Notes under the pieces: generated by a model
Databases searched by the model: none
The model's input: the letters and a program-made list of their open reading frames with translations, nothing else
What the model was told of the DNA's origin: nothing
Assembly: GCA_910585525.1 (NCBI GenBank)
Contig: CAJUFR010000006.1
Coordinates: forward strand, 6,834 to 70,833
Direction of reading: 5' to 3'
DNA: 64,000 nucleotides
Source: an uncultured Angelakisella sp.
GTDB taxonomy: Bacteria > Bacillota > Clostridia > Oscillospirales > Ruminococcaceae
Part shown: piece after piece, positions 47,992-56,172 of the stretch
How the letters are laid out: each line of letters begins with the position of its first letter
Position numbering within the stretch: position 1 is the first letter of the stretch
Position numbers and translations under genes: made by a program

Positions 47992-48360
47992 CTATTCGGC
48001 TTCGCTGATCTCCCCGGCCAGGGTGACGATGCGCCCGGTGCGGTTGTAGATCTCCTGGGAGGCGCCGAACCGGTCGTTGATCCGCTCGATGTCCTTGGCA
48101 AGGTCGGTGATCTCGTCCAGGTACGCCTGTATCTTGCGGAACCGCCCGGCCAGGCGCAGCCGGTCCTCGTAGTCCAGCAGCTGGCTTTCCGCCCGCTTGA
48201 TGGAATCCCGCACCCCCTGCCGGGTAATGCCGCTGTGGGTAGCGATCTCCGCCAGCGAGAGGTCCTCGTTGTAGTAAAGTTCCACAACGTCCCGCTGCTT
48301 TTCGGTGAGCATGTCGCCATAAAAATCCAGAAGCAGGGAGATCTCCAGGTTTTTTGCCAA
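47992..48360 (-). CDS. ylxM: YlxM family helix-turn-helix protein
   Basis: A 122-residue UPF0122/YlxM protein with a sigma-70 region-4-like helix-turn-helix (LTEKQRDVVELYYNEDLSLAEIATHSGITRQGVRDSIKRAE in parts) and a C-terminal coiled coil. It is encoded before ffh across Bacillota and is thought to assist the SRP pathway. The start is TTG at 48360 after AAGGATGGG. First gene of the ffh/trmD operon. Confidence 0.93.
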   Translation of the reverse strand: MAKNLEISLLLDFYGDMLTEKQRDVVELYYNEDLSLAEIATHSGITRQGVRDSIKRAESQLLDYEDRLRLAGRFRKIQAYLDEITDLAKDIERINDRFGASQEIYNRTGRIVTLAGEISEAE

Positions 48361-48376
48361 ACTTTTCCCATCCTTA

Positions 48377-48400
48377 CTGTAAAGTATTTTGCTTTACATC
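48377..48400 (-). promoter_or_regulatory. Dyad in the ylxM leader
   Basis: TGTAAAG, 7 bases, CTTTACA, just before the ylxM ribosome site; an RNA hairpin or operator. Confidence 0.35.
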
Positions 48401-48446
48401 TATCCCAGCCCGCCGGAAACAGGGCTGGCATCGCAGCACGGGATTT

Positions 48447-48475
48447 ATTATAGCGGCCATTTTGGTCACTGTCAA
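48447..48475 (-). promoter_or_regulatory. Consensus promoter of the ylxM-ffh-trmD operon
   Basis: Minus-strand TTGACA, 17-base spacer, TATAAT: a perfect sigma-A promoter. Confidence 0.9.
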
Positions 48476-48521
48476 GGGGTTTCTCTTTACATCGACAGCT
48501 TTCGACAAAAATTTTTCCCAA

Positions 48522-48556
48522 AAAAATGCCCGGGCCCTGTGACGGGCTCGGGCGTT
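48522..48556 (-). terminator. mazF operon terminator
   Basis: Minus-strand GCCCGAGCCC / GGGCCCGGGC stem followed by ATTTTTTT. Confidence 0.85.
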
Positions 48557-48573
48557 TCCCTACATCCGGCGCT

Positions 48574-48942
48574 TTATGTAGCCCCGTTGTGCTTCACCGG
48601 CTCCAGGCCGAAGCTGATGGAAAGGGCATGGTCCACCTGGTCCATGTAAGGCTCCTCCACCCGGCCCATCCGCTCCTTCAGCCGCCGCTTGTCGATGGTC
48701 CGCACCTGCTCCAGCAGCACCACCGAATCCCGGGAAAGGCCGCAGTTCTGGGAACTGATCTGGATATGGGTGGGTAGTTTGGTCTTGTCCTTCTGGCTGG
48801 TGATGGCTGCGGCGATGACGGTGGGGCTGAACCGGTTGCCCACATCGTTCTGGATGATAAGCACCGGGCGCACGCCCCCCTGCTCCGAGCCCACCACCGG
48901 GCTCAGGTCCGCGTAGTATATCTCGCCCCGTCGAATGGTCAT
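48574..48942 (-). CDS. MazF/PemK (NdoA-like) endoribonuclease
   Basis: A 122-residue toxin-family mRNA interferase close to B. subtilis Ndo[53 protein letters not shown]. It cuts RNA at short motifs. In B. subtilis the gene follows acpS-nnr-ydcC-alr-ndoAI; here both alr and the antitoxin gene are absent, and the 150 bases upstream have no ORF. So this MazF is encoded without a linked antitoxin. AGGAG precedes the ATG. Confidence 0.92.
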   Translation of the reverse strand: MTIRRGEIYYADLSPVVGSEQGGVRPVLIIQNDVGNRFSPTVIAAAITSQKDKTKLPTHIQISSQNCGLSRDSVVLLEQVRTIDKRRLKERMGRVEEPYMDQVDHALSISFGLEPVKHNGAT

Positions 48943-49092
48943 GCTTCATAACTCCTTTTCGTTTTCTGGTCCGTCATAGAACAGGTTCTTACACCTATAG
49001 TTTGTCCCCGGGAACGGGGGGTTAATCACCCCCACTGACATTTTATCCCGCCGGGGCGGCGGCCGTTACAGGGCAGAGAAAAAGCGCCCCCG

Positions 49093-49647
49093 TCAGGAAG
49101 CGCTCGCCTGTTCCCCGTCCAGAAAGACGAAGTCGGTTATCTCGGCATCCCCCTCCACCGACGGGATGAGGATGCGGGTCAGTGCCATGGTCTCCTTATC
49201 AAAGGTAAGGTCGTAGCTGGTGAGGAGGATGCTGCCGCTGGCGGTCACTGTCTGGTCGTCCTCCTGGATATCCAGCTTGGCGGGCTTTTCCCCCGCCAGC
49301 ACCTCCCGCAGCAGCGTCAGCGCCGACTGGGCCGGGATGGCGTAGGCGGAGATATCCACCTCCATCCCCCGGAACCGCACCGTCAGGTCCTCCCCTGCCG
49401 CTGTCACCGACAGCCCCTCCATGGAGGGCGGGGCGGTGAAGTCCAGCTGGAGGTCCCCCGCACCGGTCTTTTTCACCTGGACGGTGGCGCTGGTGCCGTT
49501 GTAGGCCACATCCGCCGTGAAGGAATACTCCCGAGCCAGTGTCTCCCGCACCATGGCGTCATAGTCCACCCTCTGCCCCAGGTCGTCACAGCCCGCTGCC
49601 AGGCAGAGGGCCGCTGCCGCCGCCAGGGCGGCCAATCGTTTCTTCAT
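49093..49647 (-). CDS. Lipoprotein, possibly LolA/YdcC-like
   Basis: 184 residues: signal peptide with lipobox LAAGC, then a mainly beta protein (YSFTADVAYNGTSATVQVKKTGAGDLQLDFTAPPSMEGLSV in parts; VDISAYAIPAQSALTLLREVL). Position and length match the ydcC lipoprotein that follows acpS-nnr in Bacilli, and the pattern is compatible with an outer-surface LolA-like fold. It overlaps the nnr stop by four bases. Role unknown. Confidence 0.75.
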   Translation of the reverse strand: MKKRLAALAAAAALCLAAGCDDLGQRVDYDAMVRETLAREYSFTADVAYNGTSATVQVKKTGAGDLQLDFTAPPSMEGLSVTAAGEDLTVRFRGMEVDISAYAIPAQSALTLLREVLAGEKPAKLDIQEDDQTVTASGSILLTSYDLTFDKETMALTRILIPSVEGDAEITDFVFLDGEQASAS

Positions 49648-51179
49648 CCCGTTTCCCTTTCCGCTTCCAAAAAAGCCTTTGCGATATACTCCGGCAGCTG
49701 GCTGGGGAGCATCCCGTCCCGGGACCAGTCCCGGGCGCAGAGCCGGGCCGCCTCCCCGTGGAGCCACCCTCCGCAGAGGGCCGCCGTTTCCGGCGCCGCC
49801 CCCCGGGCCAGCAAGCCCCCGATGACGCCTGTGAGGACATCGCCGCTGCCCCCCTTGGCCAGGCCGTCGCAGCCGCCGAAGTGGTACCGCCGTCCCCCCG
49901 CCGGTCCGGTGACGCTGGTCACCGGACCCTTGAGGAGCACCGTGACACCGGCATCCCTTGCCATAGTATATTCGCCGGAGAAGGGATTATTCCCCACCGC
50001 CCCGGCGTCCATACCGGCAAGCCGGGCGTACTCCCCGGGGTGGGGGGTGACCGTCACCGGGCAGGCGGCGTTTTTCAGCAGCGAGAGGGGGTCGGGGTGC
50101 CGGGCCAGGGCGGTAAGGGCCCCGGCGTCCAGCAGCAGCGGCTTCTGCTGGGCCAGCAGCCCCTTGACGATGGCAAGGGTATCCGGCCCCGGCTCCATGC
50201 CGCAGCCCATGGCCACGGCGTCCGCTCCCCGGGCCGCCTCCAGGATGGCGGCAAGGCTCTCCCCGGCGATGCCGCCCCGTTTGTCCTTTTCGCAGATGGT
50301 GTAGATCACCTCCGGGCAGCGGGCCGCCACCAGCTTGCAGACCCGGGAGGTGGAGGCCAGCCGGACATATCCCACCCCGCTCCGGGCCGCCGCCGTGGCC
50401 GCCAGCATCGCCGCCCCGGGGTACTGCCGGGACCCGGCCACCAGCAGCAGCCGCCCGTTGTCCCCCTTGTGGCCGGTGTGGGACCGCCGGGGGCGGTGCT
50501 CCCAGAACCACCGGCTGTCAATGGCCTCCAGCCAGCCGGGGAAGCGGTCCTCTTCCTCCCGGCTGGCCCCGATGCCCCCCATGACGATCTCCCCGGCGTA
50601 CTCCGCCGCCCAGTTCACCAGGTGGGCGGGCTTGTATCCCCCCAGGGCGACGGTCAGCGCCGCCGGGATGCAGCTTTGCCACCGGCCGGTATCGCTCTCC
50701 ACCCCGCTGGGGATATCCAAAGCCGCCACCGGTATCCCGCTTTGCCGGACCAGGCGGAACAGCCGGTCCACCTCCTCCGGGGGCCTGCCGGTGAAGCCGG
50801 TGCCGAAGATGCCGTCCACCACCAGTTCCGCCTCCGGCGGGAACAGGGCGGTGGAGGCATCCTCCACCACCCGCACCCCGGGGGGCATCTCCCCGAAGGC
50901 CGCCTTGCTCTCCGGGGTGGCAGGGGGGCCGCAGACCAGGGCGACGGTGACCACCGCCCCCTCCTCCGCCAGGCGGCGGGCCACCACAAAGCCGTCCCCG
51001 CCGTTGTTCCCCTTGCCGCAGAGCACCACCACCCGCCGGCCCTTGGGGGGCCAGCGTTCCATGATCCTTTGGGCGGCGGACCGTCCGGCCTCCTCCATCA
51101 TTTGCCGGTAGCTGATGCCGCCGGCAGCCAGGTAGGCTTCGTAGGCCTTCATCCCGGCCACGGTGACAAAGCGGGTCAT
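49644..51179 (-). CDS. nnr: Bifunctional NAD(P)H-hydrate epimerase / ADP-dependent dehydratase
   Basis: A 511-residue repair enzyme for hydrated NAD(P)H. Residues 1-210 are the YjeF_N epimerase (VVLCGKGNNGGDGFVVARRL, VDGIFGTGFTGRP, ALDIPSGVESDTG). Residues 225-505 are the carbohydrate-kinase-like dehydratase (GDNGRLLLVAGS, VTVTPHPGEYARLAG, LAKGGSGDVLTGVIGGLLARG). Overlaps acpS upstream and the lipoprotein downstream, each by ATGA-type junctions. Confidence 0.95.
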   Translation of the reverse strand: MTRFVTVAGMKAYEAYLAAGGISYRQMMEEAGRSAAQRIMERWPPKGRRVVVLCGKGNNGGDGFVVARRLAEEGAVVTVALVCGPPATPESKAAFGEMPPGVRVVEDASTALFPPEAELVVDGIFGTGFTGRPPEEVDRLFRLVRQSGIPVAALDIPSGVESDTGRWQSCIPAALTVALGGYKPAHLVNWAAEYAGEIVMGGIGASREEEDRFPGWLEAIDSRWFWEHRPRRSHTGHKGDNGRLLLVAGSRQYPGAAMLAATAAARSGVGYVRLASTSRVCKLVAARCPEVIYTICEKDKRGGIAGESLAAILEAARGADAVAMGCGMEPGPDTLAIVKGLLAQQKPLLLDAGALTALARHPDPLSLLKNAACPVTVTPHPGEYARLAGMDAGAVGNNPFSGEYTMARDAGVTVLLKGPVTSVTGPAGGRRYHFGGCDGLAKGGSGDVLTGVIGGLLARGAAPETAALCGGWLHGEAARLCARDWSRDGMLPSQLPEYIAKAFLEAERETG

Positions 51180-51547
51180 GTCGTTTCCTCCCTCCAGGCC
51201 ACCACGAAGGCGGTGGCGGTGTCCCCGGTGTGGGTGATGCTCAGGGACAGCCGCCAGCCCGCCGCCAGCCGCTCCGCCCCGCCGGTGAGGGCGAAGCTGG
51301 GCTTGCCCCGCTCATCGTGGCGGATGGACACCTCCCGCAGGGCGAAGCCGGAAAGACCGGTGCCCATGGCCTTGGAGAAAGCCTCCTTGGCGGCGAAGTG
51401 CCCCGCCACCGTCTGGGGGGCGTTTTTGCGGCTCTGGAAATAGGCCCGCTCCTCCTCCGAGAAGCACCGTTCCAAAAAGCCGGGCCGCTGGATGCTCCCC
51501 TGGACACGGCCGATCTCCACCGCGTCCACACCGGTCTCTATCCTCAT
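51176..51547 (-). CDS. acpS: Holo-[acyl-carrier-protein] synthase
   Basis: A 123-residue phosphopantetheinyl transferase that activates acyl carrier protein using CoA. The magnesium-binding motifs are GVDAVEIGRV and FAAKEAFSKAMGTG. Starts 3 bases after the glpK stop and overlaps nnr, so all are one operon. Confidence 0.95.
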   Translation of the reverse strand: MRIETGVDAVEIGRVQGSIQRPGFLERCFSEEERAYFQSRKNAPQTVAGHFAAKEAFSKAMGTGLSGFALREVSIRHDERGKPSFALTGGAERLAAGWRLSLSITHTGDTATAFVVAWREETT

Positions 51548-51550
51548 TCG

Positions 51551-53044
51551 TTACTCGTCCTCCGACCACTTGGCGGCACGGCTCACCGCCTTGTTCCAGC
51601 CGGCCAGCAGCCTGGCCCGCTCCTCTTGTTTCATCTCCGGCCGGTAGACCTTGTCCAGGGTCCACTGGGCCTTGATGTCCTCCAGGTCCTTCCAGACGCC
51701 GGTGGCCAGCCCCGCCAGGTAGGCCGCCCCCAGGGCGGTGGTCTCCCGGATCATGGGCCGGCGGATGGCGCAGTCCATGATATCCGCCTGGAACTGCATC
51801 AGGAAGTTGTTGGCCGAGGCCCCGCCGTCCACCCGCAGTTCCCGCAGCTTCTCCCCGGTGTCCTGCTCCATGGCTGCCAGCACGTCCCGGGTCTGGTAGG
51901 CGATGGCCTCCAGGGCGGCACGGATGATGTGGTTGCGCCCCGCGCCGCGGGTCAGCCCCAGGATGGCCCCCCGGGCGTACATATCCCAGTGGGGCGCCCC
52001 CAGGCCGGTGAAGGCCGGCACCACGTAGACGCCGCCGTTGTCCCTGACACGGGTGGCGAAGTACTCGCTGTCCCCGCTGTCGCTGATGAGCCGCAGTTCG
52101 TCCCGGAGCCACTGGACCACGGCGCCCCCTACAAAGACGCTGCCCTCCAGGCAGTACTGCACCTTGCCCCCCATGCCCATGGCGATGGTGGTGAGGAGGC
52201 CGTTTTTGCTCTGGACCATCTTTTCCCCGGTGTTCATCAGCAGGAAGCAGCCGGTGCCGTAGGTGTTCTTCGCCTCCCCGGCCCCGAAGCAGGTCTGGCC
52301 AAAGAGGGCGGCCTGCTGGTCCCCGGCGCACCCGGCCACCGGCACCTCCACCCCCTGGAGGTTGGCGGTGCCGTAGATCTGGCTGCACCCGCAGACGGCG
52401 GGCAGCATCTCCATGGGGATGTCCAGGGCATCGCAGATGCGCTGGTCCCAGCAGAGGTCCCGGATGTTATACAGCATAGTCCGGCTGGCGTTGGTGTAAT
52501 CGGTGACGTGGGCGATGCCCCCGGTGAGTTTCCAGATAAGCCAGCTGTCCACCGTGCCGAAGAGCAGTTCCCCCCGCTTTGCCCGCTCCCGGGCCCCGGG
52601 GACGGTGTCCAGTATCCACTTCAGCTTGGTGGCGGAGAAGTAGGCGTCCACCAGCAGGCCGGTGTGGTCCTTGATGTAGGCGGTGAGTTCCTTGTCCTCC
52701 AGCAGCTTCTGGCAGATGGGGGCGGTGCGGCGGCACTGCCACACGATGGCGTTGCAGACAGGACGCCCCGTCTCCTTCTCCCAGACGATGGTGGTCTCCC
52801 GCTGGTTGGTGATGCCGATGCCGGCGATCTCCTGGGGGTCGATGCCGCTTTGGGCCAGCACCTCCATCAGGACGCCGTACTGGGAGGAATAGATCTCCAT
52901 GGGGTCGTGCTCCACCCAGCCCGGCTTGGGGTAGTGCTGGGTGAACTCCTTCTGGGCCAGGCCCACGATGTTCTGCTCCCGGTCGAAGATGATGGCCCGG
53001 GAGCTGGTGGTGCCCTGGTCCAGGGCGATGATGTACTGCTTCAC
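51551..53044 (-). CDS. glpK: Glycerol kinase
   Basis: A 497-residue FGGY kinase that phosphorylates glycerol to glycerol-3-phosphate. Clear segments are [69 protein letters not shown] and [20 protein letters not shown]. The start is GTG at 53044, 9 bases after AAAGGAG. Its leader carries a terminator-like hairpin after a TTGACA promoter, so attenuation is likely. glpF and glpP are not nearby. Confidence 0.96.
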   Translation of the reverse strand: MKQYIIALDQGTTSSRAIIFDREQNIVGLAQKEFTQHYPKPGWVEHDPMEIYSSQYGVLMEVLAQSGIDPQEIAGIGITNQRETTIVWEKETGRPVCNAIVWQCRRTAPICQKLLEDKELTAYIKDHTGLLVDAYFSATKLKWILDTVPGARERAKRGELLFGTVDSWLIWKLTGGIAHVTDYTNASRTMLYNIRDLCWDQRICDALDIPMEMLPAVCGCSQIYGTANLQGVEVPVAGCAGDQQAALFGQTCFGAGEAKNTYGTGCFLLMNTGEKMVQSKNGLLTTIAMGMGGKVQYCLEGSVFVGGAVVQWLRDELRLISDSGDSEYFATRVRDNGGVYVVPAFTGLGAPHWDMYARGAILGLTRGAGRNHIIRAALEAIAYQTRDVLAAMEQDTGEKLRELRVDGGASANNFLMQFQADIMDCAIRRPMIRETTALGAAYLAGLATGVWKDLEDIKAQWTLDKVYRPEMKQEERARLLAGWNKAVSRAAKWSEDE

Positions 53045-53069
53045 AAGACAAAACTCCTTTCGATAAAAG

Positions 53070-53110
53070 AAAAAAGAGCCAGACTGGGAAGGGGGTCCCC
53101 CTGCCCAGCC
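53070..53110 (-). terminator. Leader terminator/attenuator of glpK
   Basis: Minus-strand CTGGG-CAGGGGG / CCCCCTT-CCCAG stem, then TCTGGCTC and TTTTTT, lying between the glpK promoter and its ribosome site. Confidence 0.65.
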
Positions 53111-53135
53111 ACGTCTCCTGCACAACAACAGTTAT

Positions 53136-53165
53136 ATCATAGAGGAAAGGCAAGCCCCTTGTCAA
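53136..53165 (-). promoter_or_regulatory. glpK operon promoter
   Basis: Minus-strand TTGACA, 18-base spacer, TATGAT. Confidence 0.7.
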
Positions 53166-53229
53166 GGAGGCGGAAGGATTCTTGTGGGAAGTCACAGGAT
53201 GGTCTGTCGTTTTTTGGTCAAATCGCAAA

Positions 53230-53258
53230 TTGCATGTCGAAGCCATATTCTCTATAAT
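53230..53258 (+). promoter_or_regulatory. Promoter of the membrane hydrolase gene
   Basis: TTGCAT, 17-base spacer, TATAAT. Confidence 0.72.
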
Positions 53259-53267
53259 GTAAATGAA

Positions 53268-53308
53268 ATGATTTCACTATCGAATAAAAATATCTACAGT
53301 GAAATCAT
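53268..53308. promoter_or_regulatory. Inverted repeat in the hydrolase leader
   Basis: Exact 11-base arms ATGATTTCACT (53268-53278) and AGTGAAATCAT (53298-53308), 19 bases apart, starting just after the predicted transcription start. An operator pair or leader hairpin. Confidence 0.55.
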
Positions 53309-53372
53309 CCTTCCTGCGCAACAGGCGGTCCCCCAAAAGAAAAGAAGGAAACGGAAAAAGGAGTGTGTGTTT

Positions 53373-55304
53373 ATGAAGACAGCGGTCTCCCAGGGGCTCA
53401 GCACCAAAACAGCGGTACGGCTTCTCTGCGTGGCCATCGTCCTGGTGCTGGTCAGCTGCATCGGGGCGTCAGCGCTGCAGACCGACTTCGGCAGGGTGCA
53501 GATCACCAAATTCACCATCCCCACCGACAACGGCAAGTGGGTGTCCGGCAACCTCTTCCGCCCGGTGTCCGCCTCGGCGGATGACCCCGTCCCCCTGGTC
53601 ATCACCAGCCACGGGTACCTGAACAACAACCAGATGCAGGATATCACCGCCATCGAGCTTTCCCGCCGGGGGATCGCCGTGATGGCTATGGACGCCTATT
53701 ACCACGGTGATTCCAGCAGTTCCAACTATCTCCAGGGCGATTCCGGCACCGCGGAGGGGATGGGGATGATCCCCCTGGTGGAGTACGCCTACTACAACCT
53801 GGATTATATCGATAACAGCCGCATCGGTGTCACCGGCCACTCCATGGGCGGCGGCAACACCTGGGGCACTGCCCAGCACTACGGGCGGAAGTACCTGGAG
53901 GCCCTTGCGGCGGCTCAGGACCCGGCCTCTGAGGGGGGCGCCGAGATCACCGGCCACGAGCAGGCTGTCATCCGGGAGGCCGACAAGATCGCCGCCGCCT
54001 TCCCCACCTCCTCCATCCGCAACTCCACCCCGGAGGCGATGGCGGAGATACACTGTAACTTCGGCGCCAACTTCGGCTTCTACGACGAGGGCGCTTACCG
54101 CTGCGTCAACGGCGACGGCGACATGACCGACGCCCCGGAGAGCGCCTATATCATCAACTCGGTCCTTCCCGCCGACCAGGCGGTGACCAACGTGGAGATC
54201 GGCAAATTCTACGGCAGCGCCAGCGACGGCACCCTCCGGGTGGTCTACAACCCCAAGGAGATCCACCCCTGGCAGCACTTCTCGGTCCAAAGTTCGGAGC
54301 ACATGTCGGAGTTCTTCACCACCGCCTTCGGCATCCAGCCCTCCATCCCCCTAAACGACCAGCTGTGGCTGTGGAAGGAACTGCTCAACTTCCTGGGGCT
54401 CATCGGCTCCTTCCTGGCCATCGTCCCCATGGCGGCCCTGCTGCTGCGGGTCCCGGTCTTTGCCACCCTCCGCACCCCTGTCCCCCCTGCTCTCCCCGCT
54501 CTTACTACCTCCCAGAGCAAGCTGTTCTTCTGGGGCAGCTGGGTGCTCAGCTGGGTCATCTCCTGGCTCTCCTTCATGCCGGTGGGCAAGCTGGACCAGT
54601 ACCTCTTCCCGGCGGTCACCAACCGGGGCACCAGCGCCTGGTTCCCCCAGCCCACCACCAACTTCATCCTGCTGTGGGCGGTGTTCAACGGCCTGGTGGG
54701 GCTGCTGCTGTTCTGGCTCTCCTACAAGTTCCGGGGCAAGGATAACGGCGTCGATCCCAAGATGTGGGGCATCCGCACCACCCTCCCGGAGTTCGTAAAG
54801 ACCCTGGCCCTGGCGTTCTGCGTCTTTATCGGCTTCTACTCCTTCGTGATGTTCGCCGATTACTTCTTCCACACCGACTTCCGCATCTGGACCCTGGATA
54901 TCCGGGCCTTTACCGCCAACAAGTTCCTCATCGCCCTGGAATACTGGCCCTTCTTCTTCATCTTCTACGCCGCCAACTCCATCGCGGTGAACAGCGCCAA
55001 CCGGGTGGAGGGCCAGAAGGAAGGGTTCAACCTCTTCATCTGCGGCCTGGGCAACTCTATGGGGGTCATCATCCTCAACCTGATCCAGTACGGCACCGTG
55101 TTCGCCACCGGCGTCCCCCACTGGCAGGCCGACTGGCTCCGTCCCCTGGTCATCGTCCCTCTTATCGTCCAGCTGTTCGTGGCGGCCTACATCAGCCGGT
55201 ATCTCTTTAAGGAGACCGGCAAGGTGTGGCTGGGGGCGATGGTGAATTGCCTCATCATCGTGATGATGGGCGTGGCCAACACCACCTCCTTCCTGCCTCT
55301 TTGA
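53373..55304 (+). CDS. Alpha/beta hydrolase fused to a multi-pass membrane domain
   Basis: A 643-residue protein. An N-terminal helix (residues 15-35) leads to an extracytoplasmic alpha/beta hydrolase (about 45-370) with LVITSHGYLNNN, the nucleophile elbow GHSMGG (S157) and a late His region (HPWQHFS). Then come about eight helices (from LNFLGLIGSFLAIVPMAALLL to the C-terminus). It is probably an esterase, lipase or peptidase tethered to a membrane carrier-like domain; substrate unknown. The ATG at 53373 has AAAAAGGAG 9 bases upstream. A MarR-type gene follows downstream. Confidence 0.78.
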   Translation: MKTAVSQGLSTKTAVRLLCVAIVLVLVSCIGASALQTDFGRVQITKFTIPTDNGKWVSGNLFRPVSASADDPVPLVITSHGYLNNNQMQDITAIELSRRGIAVMAMDAYYHGDSSSSNYLQGDSGTAEGMGMIPLVEYAYYNLDYIDNSRIGVTGHSMGGGNTWGTAQHYGRKYLEALAAAQDPASEGGAEITGHEQAVIREADKIAAAFPTSSIRNSTPEAMAEIHCNFGANFGFYDEGAYRCVNGDGDMTDAPESAYIINSVLPADQAVTNVEIGKFYGSASDGTLRVVYNPKEIHPWQHFSVQSSEHMSEFFTTAFGIQPSIPLNDQLWLWKELLNFLGLIGSFLAIVPMAALLLRVPVFATLRTPVPPALPALTTSQSKLFFWGSWVLSWVISWLSFMPVGKLDQYLFPAVTNRGTSAWFPQPTTNFILLWAVFNGLVGLLLFWLSYKFRGKDNGVDPKMWGIRTTLPEFVKTLALAFCVFIGFYSFVMFADYFFHTDFRIWTLDIRAFTANKFLIALEYWPFFFIFYAANSIAVNSANRVEGQKEGFNLFICGLGNSMGVIILNLIQYGTVFATGVPHWQADWLRPLVIVPLIVQLFVAAYISRYLFKETGKVWLGAMVNCLIIVMMGVANTTSFLPL

Positions 55305-55321
55305 TCCCTCTCAAAATATGT

Positions 55322-55369
55322 CTGCAAGGCGGGCGCTGTGGATATCCATGGCGCCCGCCTTGCATTTTT
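55322..55369 (+). terminator. Terminator of the hydrolase gene, overlapping the next promoter
   Basis: 14-base exact arms TGCAAGGCGGGCGC / GCGCCCGCCTTGCA with an inner TGGATATCCA, then TTTTT. The right arm contributes the -35 of the next gene. Confidence 0.85.
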
Positions 55370-55387
55370 CGACAAATGTTCTATAAT
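55360..55387 (+). promoter_or_regulatory. Promoter of MarR gene 2
   Basis: TTGCAT (inside the terminator arm and T run), 16-base spacer, TATAAT. Confidence 0.65.
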
Positions 55388-55424
55388 AGGTAACAAGATG
55401 GTTCGGAAGGGCAGGTGATCGGGG

Positions 55425-55970
55425 ATGAAGCTGGAGTGGATGGGCGAATACCGGGACTTTGTGGAAAAGATGATCAAATATGGCAACGCCTACGCGACCC
55501 GCTGCCAGAAGGAGCACTACTTTGGCAGCGAGATACTCTTCTCCCCTTCGCAGCTTCAGACCATGGAGTACATCCTGGAAAGCGAGGACCAGCACCAAAG
55601 CATGGTGGAGATCGCCGCCCGCCTGGGGGTCTCCCCCGCCACCTTCTCCCGGAACGTCAAGCGGATGGTGGAAAAGGGGCTGCTGGAAAAATACCACCTG
55701 GAGGGGAACCGCAAGACGGTCATCGTGAAGGTCTCCCCCCTGGGCCGCAAGACCTACGAGGACTATTCCCGGTTTGTCTTGAAGTACCGCTTCCAGCGGC
55801 TTTTTGACATGCTGGACGAGATACCGCCCCAGTGGAGGGAAAAGCTGGCTGATATCATCGACGCCTGGTCCACCTACGTCCCCCAGCCCCAAAATGCCGA
55901 GGAGGAACGGACCTGGGATTCCCGCCCCAGGGATGCCGAGGAAAAGCCGAACCTGATCAGGATCGAATAG
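55425..55970 (+). CDS. MarR family regulator 2
   Basis: A 181-residue winged-helix protein: MVEIAARLGVSPATFSRNVKRMVEKGLLEKYHLEGNRKTVIVKVSPLGRKTYEDY (in parts) is a classic MarR reading head and wing. A 30-residue charged tail (NAEEERTWDSRPRDAEEKP) extends past the usual end. The ATG at 55425 has a modest GGTGATCGGGG upstream. It is downstream of the hydrolase gene, with its own promoter, and is a fair candidate for the regulator of that gene. Confidence 0.88.
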   Translation: MKLEWMGEYRDFVEKMIKYGNAYATRCQKEHYFGSEILFSPSQLQTMEYILESEDQHQSMVEIAARLGVSPATFSRNVKRMVEKGLLEKYHLEGNRKTVIVKVSPLGRKTYEDYSRFVLKYRFQRLFDMLDEIPPQWREKLADIIDAWSTYVPQPQNAEEERTWDSRPRDAEEKPNLIRIE

Positions 55971-55988
55971 CACCACCGCCCACCGGCG

Positions 55989-56010
55989 CCGCCCGGGGGG
56001 CGGTTTTTTT
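55989..56010 (+). terminator. Terminator of MarR gene 2
   Basis: CCGCCC-GGG-GGGCGG hairpin followed by seven T. Confidence 0.8.
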
Positions 56011-56090
56011 GCGGCCGCCGGGGCGGGGGCCGGCGGCGGATGGTGGAGTTTACCAAGAGATTGGGTCGTTTCTTGTTGAAAATGCAGAGC

Positions 56091-56101
56091 AAAATATCAT
56101 A
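56091..56101. repeat. Left copy of an 11-bp direct repeat
   Basis: AAAATATCATA. The same 11 bases occur at 57905-57915 in the same orientation, and together they bracket the AT-rich islet. Could be a target duplication or attachment core; chance matching in AT-rich DNA is not excluded. Confidence 0.4.
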
Positions 56102-56107
56102 ATGTGA

Positions 56108-56157
56108 AACAAGGGAGCATGAGACTGCAAAATGCAGTCCCATGCTCCCTTGTTTTT
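56108..56157. terminator. Bidirectional terminator at the left edge of the AT-rich islet
   Basis: A long stem AACAAGGGAGCATG...CATGCTCCCTTGTT with an inner ACTGC/GCAGT part, then TTTTT. It ends the protease remnant on the minus strand. Confidence 0.75.
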
Positions 56158-56172
56158 GTATTATTTTACCGG

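Larger units (their letters stand above)
53045..53372. other. Divergent control region of glpK and the membrane hydrolase
   Basis: Left part: glpK promoter and attenuator-like leader. Right part: hydrolase promoter and an 11-base inverted repeat in its leader. No gene seen. Confidence 0.5.

Noticed and set aside
53045..53129. A riboswitch upstream of glpK
   Set aside because: Only a terminator-like hairpin is visible; no known aptamer core was recognised.
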